From: an archaeon
GTDB lineage: Archaea > Thermoproteota > Nitrososphaeria > Nitrososphaerales > Gagatemarchaeaceae
NCBI GenBank assembly: GCA_021819105.1
Contig: JAKASK010000002.1
Span: 1 to 64,000, forward strand
Length of the DNA stretch: 64,000 nucleotides
Reading direction: 5' to 3'
In this document: in pieces, positions 58,943-64,000 of the stretch
Layout: every line of letters begins with the position of its first letter
How positions within the stretch are numbered: the stretch's first letter is position 1
Program-made: the position numbers and the translations under genes
Notes under the pieces: generated by a model
The model's input: the letters and a program-made list of their open reading frames with translations, nothing else
Databases searched by the model: none
What the model was told of the DNA's origin: nothing

Positions 58943-60322
58943 ATGGACATGGCCGGCCGCCTGGCAGAATACGCGCTTTCCGTGAAGTTCCGGACCCTCG
59001 ACGCGAGGACGGTCAAAGAGATGAAGGCCAGGACGGTGGACGCCCTGGGCTGCGCCATCGGCGCCTACGACGAGGAGCCGGTGTCCTTTGCCCGGAAGTT
59101 CGCGTCCAGGGCCGCCGGAGGCGGGCCGTCCACCCTCCTGGGGACCTCGAAGTCTTCGCCGCCGCCGGTCGCGACTTTCGTCAACGGGCTGATGATCAGG
59201 TACTTCGACTTCAACGACACCTATCTTTCGAAGGAGCCGGCCCATCCGAGCGACAACCTCGCCCCCTGCCTGGCCGTATCTCAGGCCGAGGGAAGAGACG
59301 GGAAGGAGCTCCTGGCTGCCGCTGTAGTTGCCTACGAGGTCCAGTGCAGGCTCTGCGACGCTGCCGATATCAGGCACAGGGGGTGGGACCACGTCAACTA
59401 CGGGCTCGTTTCGTCTTCGCTGGCAGCGGCGAAGCTCATGGGCCTCGGGTTGGCCCAGGCGGTCCACTCGGTGAACATCGCGCTGAACGGCCACATAGCG
59501 ATGAGGCAGGTGAGGGCCGGAGAGCTGTCCATGTGGAAGGGGGCCTCGTTCGCCAACGCCGCCAGGAACGCCGTCTTCGCAGCCATGCTCGCCAGGGAGG
59601 GAATGACTGGCCCCTCGCCGATCTTCGAAGGCGAGATGGGGTTCTTCAACCAGGTCTCGGGGCCGTTCGACCTAGACACCCGGGGGTTCGGAGGGAAGGG
59701 GGGCAAGTTCAGAGTGGCGGACACCTACCTGAAGTACTGGCCGGCGGAGTACCACGCACAGACAGCCGTGTGGGCCGCCCTTGAGATCCGCAAGAAGGTG
59801 AGTGACATGGAGAGGGTCGAGTCGGTGCTGGTGGAGACCCACGAAGCAGGCTACACGATCCTCGGGAAGGACAGGGAGAAATGGGCCCCCCGGACGAAGG
59901 AGACCGCCGACCACAGCCTGCCCTTCATGGTCGGGATGGCGCTCCTGCACGGGACTGTCGACAACTCCACCTACGGGGCGGCCAGCCTCGATGACCCTGC
60001 CAACCTCGCGTTCGTGAGGAAGGTGAGGGTCGTGGAGGACCCGGCGCTGACCGCCGCCTACCCGAAAGCCATGCCGAACAGGATAACGGTCAGGGTAAAG
60101 GGTGGAAGGGGGGCCAGCGCCCAGGTCGACGTGCCGAGGGGGCATCCGGGGAACCCGATGTCGAAGGAGGAGATCGAAGCGAAGTTCCTACGGCTTGCAT
60201 CGGGCAAGGTCAGGGACCAGGAGGCAAGGGAGGCTCTTGGGCGCCTGTGGAAGCTGGAGGAAGAAAGGGAGCTGGGAGGGGTGCTTTCACTGCTGCGGGT
60301 CGGCGGGCACTCCAAGGCTTAA
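58943..60322 (+). CDS. MmgE/PrpD-family protein
   Basis: The 459-aa protein matches the MmgE/PrpD family: TVDALGCAIGAYDEEP at the N-terminus, RYFDFNDTYLSKEPAHPSDN (active-site region) and YHAQTAVWAALEIRKK. Relatives dehydrate 2-methylcitrate or isomerise/decarboxylate related acids (aconitate decarboxylase). No methylcitrate synthase is in the window, so the substrate is open. It is divergent from the acyl-CoA dehydrogenase; TTCCTAAAAGTG lies about 29 nt upstream of ATG. Confidence 0.87.
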   Translation: MDMAGRLAEYALSVKFRTLDARTVKEMKARTVDALGCAIGAYDEEPVSFARKFASRAAGGGPSTLLGTSKSSPPPVATFVNGLMIRYFDFNDTYLSKEPAHPSDNLAPCLAVSQAEGRDGKELLAAAVVAYEVQCRLCDAADIRHRGWDHVNYGLVSSSLAAAKLMGLGLAQAVHSVNIALNGHIAMRQVRAGELSMWKGASFANAARNAVFAAMLAREGMTGPSPIFEGEMGFFNQVSGPFDLDTRGFGGKGGKFRVADTYLKYWPAEYHAQTAVWAALEIRKKVSDMERVESVLVETHEAGYTILGKDREKWAPRTKETADHSLPFMVGMALLHGTVDNSTYGAASLDDPANLAFVRKVRVVEDPALTAAYPKAMPNRITVRVKGGRGASAQVDVPRGHPGNPMSKEEIEAKFLRLASGKVRDQEAREALGRLWKLEEERELGGVLSLLRVGGHSKA

Positions 60323-60347
60323 AGCGAGACGGCGGAAGGGAAAGGTT

Positions 60348-61343
60348 GTGAAGCTCGCCCTGGGTTTCAATCCGGTCCTGGGGATAAGGGAGTCTGCGAA
60401 GATAGCCTCTCGGGCCGAGAAGCTGGGCTTCGACTCCGTCTGGATGCACGAGAGCCTGTTCCAGCGCGACGTGGTCACCTACCTCTCGGCGATGGCCTCT
60501 GCCACCCACCGCATTCGCCTGGGATCGGGGGTGATCAATACGTTCACGCGCCACCCGGTGACGGCGGCGACCACGTTCGCGACCCTCTCCGAGCTGTCTG
60601 AGGGCCGGGTGAACCTCGGCCTCGGGGTCGGGAGCTTCCCGACCATCCCGCTCATCGGGGAGCAGATTTTCCCGGTGAAGAAGACCAGGCCCCTGCGCAG
60701 GGTCAAGGAGTACGTCGACGTGGTGAAGATGGTCTGGGAAGGAGACAGGGTGGAGTTCGACGGCGAGTTCTTCCACGTGCACAACCTGACCATGGGATTC
60801 AAGGCGGAGGCGGACATACCGATCTACATCGCCTCGCTCTCCCCGCAGACCCAAGCATTCGCTGCGACGGTCGCCGACGGCGTAATCCTCTCTCCTGCGC
60901 TCAACACAGCATGGGGGACGAGGCGAATGGTGGAGAACGTCGAAAGGGGAGAGGCGAAGAGAGGGCGCCAGGTCGAACGGGCGTCGTACATGCTCACGTC
61001 TCTGGACCCCGACCCGGAGAAGGCGGCGGGGGCGGTGAGAGACTACTACTTCTTCGTCTATCAGCTCTCCGAGGTGGTCAAGGCTGAGGTGCTCGCCCCC
61101 TACGGGGTCACAGATGAGTCGCTCCGGCCGATGAAGGAGGCCTGGAAGAGGGGGGACGTCCCCGAAGCGAAGAGGCTCATCCCCGACCGGGCGATAGAGG
61201 TGCTCACCGTCTCGGGGACCGGAGACCACGCGGCCGAGAGGCTGAAGGAGTACGCAAGGGAGGGGGTGACCCTCCCGATTGCCATGCCGATAGGGAACGT
61301 CGAGTACACGATGGAACAGCTATCGAGGGTCGTCGGCCCGTAG
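60348..61343 (+). CDS. LLM-class flavin-dependent oxidoreductase (F420-type)
   Basis: The 331-aa TIM-barrel protein has LGFNPVLGIRESAKIASRAE, RIRLGSGVINTFTRHPVTAA (cofactor loop) and SEGRVNLGLGVGSFPTIPLI, like methylene-tetrahydromethanopterin reductase-type enzymes. F420 or FMN may be the cofactor. GTG 60348 follows GGCTTAAAG by 27 nt. It lies 25 nt after the MmgE/PrpD gene. Confidence 0.83.
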   Translation: MKLALGFNPVLGIRESAKIASRAEKLGFDSVWMHESLFQRDVVTYLSAMASATHRIRLGSGVINTFTRHPVTAATTFATLSELSEGRVNLGLGVGSFPTIPLIGEQIFPVKKTRPLRRVKEYVDVVKMVWEGDRVEFDGEFFHVHNLTMGFKAEADIPIYIASLSPQTQAFAATVADGVILSPALNTAWGTRRMVENVERGEAKRGRQVERASYMLTSLDPDPEKAAGAVRDYYFFVYQLSEVVKAEVLAPYGVTDESLRPMKEAWKRGDVPEAKRLIPDRAIEVLTVSGTGDHAAERLKEYAREGVTLPIAMPIGNVEYTMEQLSRVVGP

Positions 61344-61348
61344 CGGAG

Positions 61349-62251
61349 CTAGAGCGGGAGATAGAGCGGCAGGAAGAGCGAAAGCACCAGCGATGCCATG
61401 TAGAGCAGGGCGAACTTGAACGCCAGCGCCGCGGTCCTGGGGTCGGCGGTGTCCGGTATCTGGCCATTGAACATCCGGACGAGGCTCCTGGCGGCCGGAG
61501 CTGTCACGAGGACTACTGCCGACCAGACCGGGAGGAGCTTGACGATGATGCCCACCAGCACCAGCGAGTACGCTGCGGCCAGGAGCGCCGCGTACAGCCT
61601 CTCTGACCTTTCGGCGCCGAGGGCCACGGCCAGCGTCCTAGTGTTGACGGAGCCGTCGTAGGCTATGTCCCTGATGTTGTTGGCCAGGAGGACCAGGGCT
61701 ACGAAGAGGCCGATGGGGAGCGCTGCCGCCAAGGGGGTCCAGGAGAACTGGCCGGTCTGGACCATGAAGGCTCCCGCAGGGATCAGCAGCCCCCACATGG
61801 CGAACACCGTGGCCTCTCCGAGGGCGTGGGCCTTCAGGACGACTGGGTCGGCGGTATAGAGGACGCTCCCGGCTATGCCGACGGCGATTACGAACATCAC
61901 TGAGACGCTGCTCACCAGGGCGAGGTAGAGACCTGCCGCGAGGGTGAGGGCGTAGAGGAAGATAGAGATTCCAAGGATGGTGGACAGCGGCGCCTGGCCG
62001 AAAGCGGCGGGGTGGAGGCGGTACTTCGTTGTTGGCGCTCCTCCCTTGTCCACCCCGTGTTTCACGTCGAAGAAGTCGTTCAGGACGTTGGTGGCAGCAT
62101 GAAAGGCGACCATCCCTGCGAGCGTCAGGAGGTAGAGGAGGGGGCTGAAGGCCCCTGTGACCGCTGCCATGAGGGTCCCCATGGTGACGGACGAGAATGT
62201 CATCGTGAACGACCAGGGCCTGGTCGAGATGAATGCGGTCCTGAAATCCAA
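61349..62251 (-). CDS. UbiA-family prenyltransferase (MenA-like)
   Basis: This 300-aa membrane protein has about nine TM helices and the two Asp-rich prenyl-diphosphate sites: NVLNDFFDVKHGVD and NNIRDIAYD. The STRPWSFTMTFSSVTMGTL start and placement of motifs fit MenA/1,4-dihydroxy-2-naphthoate prenyltransferases, so it may make the respiratory quinone. Convergent with the LLM gene, 5 bp apart. Confidence 0.87.
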   Translation of the reverse strand: MDFRTAFISTRPWSFTMTFSSVTMGTLMAAVTGAFSPLLYLLTLAGMVAFHAATNVLNDFFDVKHGVDKGGAPTTKYRLHPAAFGQAPLSTILGISIFLYALTLAAGLYLALVSSVSVMFVIAVGIAGSVLYTADPVVLKAHALGEATVFAMWGLLIPAGAFMVQTGQFSWTPLAAALPIGLFVALVLLANNIRDIAYDGSVNTRTLAVALGAERSERLYAALLAAAYSLVLVGIIVKLLPVWSAVVLVTAPAARSLVRMFNGQIPDTADPRTAALAFKFALLYMASLVLSLFLPLYLPL

Positions 62252-62348
62252 GACAGTGGGGCATCGATGGGCTCGGCTTTAACGATAGCAGTAGAGCCGA
62301 AGGCGCCCGGAAGCGGGTTTATCCGAAGCGCCCCGCCACCCCGGCCCG

Positions 62349-62966
62349 TTGGACTCGTTCGGCAGGCTCGCCCTGGGCCTCGCCGCCGTGGTCTCCTCGA
62401 TGGTCGTACTGTTCGCCGTCCCGGCGGGCTACTTCGTCGCCGCCACCTTCAGCGCGACCTCGGTGATGGTCGCGGCGGCCTATGCGCTGGGAGCCCTGCG
62501 CGTCCCCCATGGAGCAAAGCCGTTCGCCATCGCCGTCGGGGTCGCGAGCGCAGTCGCCCTGTATCTGGTATTCTATGCGGGGGCGGTCGCCATCGACCTG
62601 TTCCACCCACTGGGCATCACGTCGGCGTCGGAGTCCTCGATATATTCGCTGATCTCCTCTCCGTCGAACCCGGTCTACCTGCAGGCGGGGGTCCTACTGT
62701 TCGACTCCGCAGGGTACGAGTCATTCTTCCGTGGGGTCCTGCAGAAGAGGCTGACGCCCCGCTTGGGGGTCGGGTCAGCGCCGGCGGTCGCGCTGTTCGA
62801 CGCTGCACTGCATCTGGTCACCCTGAACCCCGTCTGGGTCGGAGCGACCTTCGTGACCGACCTCGTGTGGGGGTTGACCTACCACTACGGAAGGGGGACC
62901 CAGGCGAGCTTCGCAAGCCACTTCCTGTGGGACCTGGCGATATTCATAGTCAGACCCGTGATGTGA
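62349..62966 (+). CDS. CPBP/ABI-family membrane protein, altered protease motif
   Basis: The 205-aa protein has about six TM helices. The CPBP motif EExxxR appears as YESFFRG: the second Glu and Arg remain but the first, catalytic Glu is Tyr. Motifs 2 and 3 read LFDAALHLV and SHFLWDL with their His residues. It may be a proteolytically inactive member. TTG start. Confidence 0.75.
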   Translation: MDSFGRLALGLAAVVSSMVVLFAVPAGYFVAATFSATSVMVAAAYALGALRVPHGAKPFAIAVGVASAVALYLVFYAGAVAIDLFHPLGITSASESSIYSLISSPSNPVYLQAGVLLFDSAGYESFFRGVLQKRLTPRLGVGSAPAVALFDAALHLVTLNPVWVGATFVTDLVWGLTYHYGRGTQASFASHFLWDLAIFIVRPVM

Positions 62967-63022
62967 AGCCTCCCTCCGGGGGGGTTCCGCTTATAACCGG
63001 ACAGGGGCCGGCTCGGGCCAAC

Positions 63023-64000
63023 TTGCCCCAGGGAAGGCTGCTCTGGCAACCCGAATCCGGCTACGTCCGCAGGACGAACATGCACGCATACGCGAAGTGG
63101 CTGGAGAGCCGGGGCCTGGGGTTCGACAGCTACGACGAAATCTGGAAGTGGAGCGTCGAGGACCTCGAGGGGTTCTGGGGCTCCATCTGGAAGTACTTCG
63201 AGCTGGCAGATGCAGACTATCCGGTCCTGGCAGAGCGGAAGATGCCGGGGGCCCGGTGGTTCGAGGGGTCGGAGGTCAACTTCGCCGAGAGGGTGTTCCA
63301 CAAGCACAGGGAAGGGGTCGCGATCATAGCGAAGTCGGAGAAAAGGTCCGAGCGGACCCTGACTTGGCAGGAGCTCGAGAAGAAGGTCGGGGCGTTGGCG
63401 GCCAGCCTGAAGGAGATGGGGGTGGGCCAGGGAGACAGGGTCGCCGCCTACCTACCGAACGCCCCCGAGGCGGTGGTCGCCCTGCTCGCCTGCGCCAGCA
63501 TCGGCGCCATCTGGTCATGCTGCTCTCCAGACTTCGGTGCCCCCGCCGTGGTCGACAGGTTCAGCCAGATCCAGCCCAAGGTCCTCATCGCCACGGACGG
63601 CTACGGCTACGGGGGGAAGTGGTTCGACCGGACGGAAGCCGTCGCAGCCATATCAGGGTCCCTCCCTACGCTGAAGAAGGTAGTGGGGGTGGCCGCGAGG
63701 TCGACCAGCAACCCCCTCCCCGGCTCGGTCTCCTGGGATGACGCCGTCGCCGGCGCAGCAAGACCCGAATTCGAGTCCCTCCCCTTCGACCACCCGCTCT
63801 GGATCCTGTACTCGTCAGGGACCACTGGGCTGCCGAAGCCCATAGTCCACGGCCACGGTGGCATCCTCGTCGAGCTCTCAAAGGCGGTCTCCCTCCACAG
63901 TGACATCAGGGAGCAGGACCGCTTCTTTTGGTTCACGACCACCGGATGGATGATGTGGAACTATCTGGTGGGAGGGCTGCTGCACGGAGCGTCACTGGTG
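63023..64000 (+). CDS. Acetoacetyl-CoA synthetase-like ligase (5' part, runs off window)
   Basis: The 326 residues present show an acyl-CoA synthetase: N-terminal LLWQPESGYVRRTNMHAYAK, as in acetoacetate-CoA ligases, YLPNAPEAVVALLACASIGA, and the AMP-binding P-loop ILYSSGTTGLPKPIVHGHGG. TTG 63023 lies 28 nt after GCTTATAACC. It would activate acetoacetate or a related acid to its CoA ester and fits the adjacent acyl-CoA metabolism genes. The C-terminal half lies beyond position 64000. Confidence 0.88.
   Translation, partial: MPQGRLLWQPESGYVRRTNMHAYAKWLESRGLGFDSYDEIWKWSVEDLEGFWGSIWKYFELADADYPVLAERKMPGARWFEGSEVNFAERVFHKHREGVAIIAKSEKRSERTLTWQELEKKVGALAASLKEMGVGQGDRVAAYLPNAPEAVVALLACASIGAIWSCCSPDFGAPAVVDRFSQIQPKVLIATDGYGYGGKWFDRTEAVAAISGSLPTLKKVVGVAARSTSNPLPGSVSWDDAVAGAARPEFESLPFDHPLWILYSSGTTGLPKPIVHGHGGILVELSKAVSLHSDIREQDRFFWFTTTGWMMWNYLVGGLLHGASLV

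Noticed and set aside
1-64000. CRISPR arrays, rRNA operons, insertion-sequence transposases
   Set aside because: I found no regularly spaced repeats, no rRNA-like sequence and no transposase or integrase motif; the only mobile element is the intein.

Overview
The window is 64 kb of high-GC archaeal chromosome. Archaeal markers include RadB, a Rio2-type kinase, an Sm-like protein, a PhoU with an AbrB N-terminus, a HTH-ThiN regulator, TrpB2, TldD/TldE and an RqcH/NFACT protein. Many genes have a TATA-like box 25-28 nt before the start codon, which implies leaderless mRNAs, and GTG and TTG starts are common. Cytochrome b/Rieske genes, an ETF/acyl-CoA dehydrogenase module and an acetoacetyl-CoA synthetase point to a respiring, lipid/organic-acid-using organism. 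The lineage is probably Thermoproteota (Nitrososphaeria-like), but this is inferred from gene content and not proven.

Region 1-9.9 kb is accessory and partly decayed. An ArsR regulator, a methyltransferase with no standard start codon and a 4-TM protein lie on the minus strand. Opposite them are a frameshifted small gene, two thioredoxin-fold proteins, a 41-aa metal-site peptide, a sulfide:quinone-oxidoreductase-like flavoprotein and a DsrE/DsrF/DsrH-like trio. Related AT-rich dyads sit at all three promoters, which suggests one sulfur- or metal-responsive regulon. From 5.1 to 8.75 kb there are remnants of a methyltransferase, a glyoxalase-fold gene and a tRNA T-arm among small genes. A PadR/ChrB pair with a palindromic operator array follows.

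Region 9.9-33 kb holds a beta-propeller protein, a heterodimeric ABC exporter, a cupredoxin-Rieske-cytochrome b operon, an aminotransferase, an intein-split PurD-like ATP-grasp enzyme, an M1 aminopeptidase, a GMC alcohol oxidase, an RNase J-like nuclease, TldD/TldE and TrpB2.

Region 33-53 kb is mostly housekeeping: ACT regulator, PfkB kinase, isocitrate-dehydrogenase-family enzyme, acylphosphatase, MarC, DUF59 protein, YbaK-like deacylase, PhoU, CTP synthase, HTH-ThiN regulator with an ECF-type S component, a nucleoside-sugar salvage set (DeoC, ribokinase, nucleoside hydrolase), Rio2, Sm, RadB and RqcH. Several divergent pairs share one AT box midway between the two start codons.

Region 54-64 kb is an electron-transfer and lipid/acid-metabolism cluster: HdrD-like membrane Fe-S protein, EtfA, EtfB and acyl-CoA dehydrogenase (minus strand), then MmgE/PrpD, an LLM flavoenzyme, UbiA prenyltransferase, a CPBP-family protein and the start of acetoacetyl-CoA synthetase, which runs off the end.
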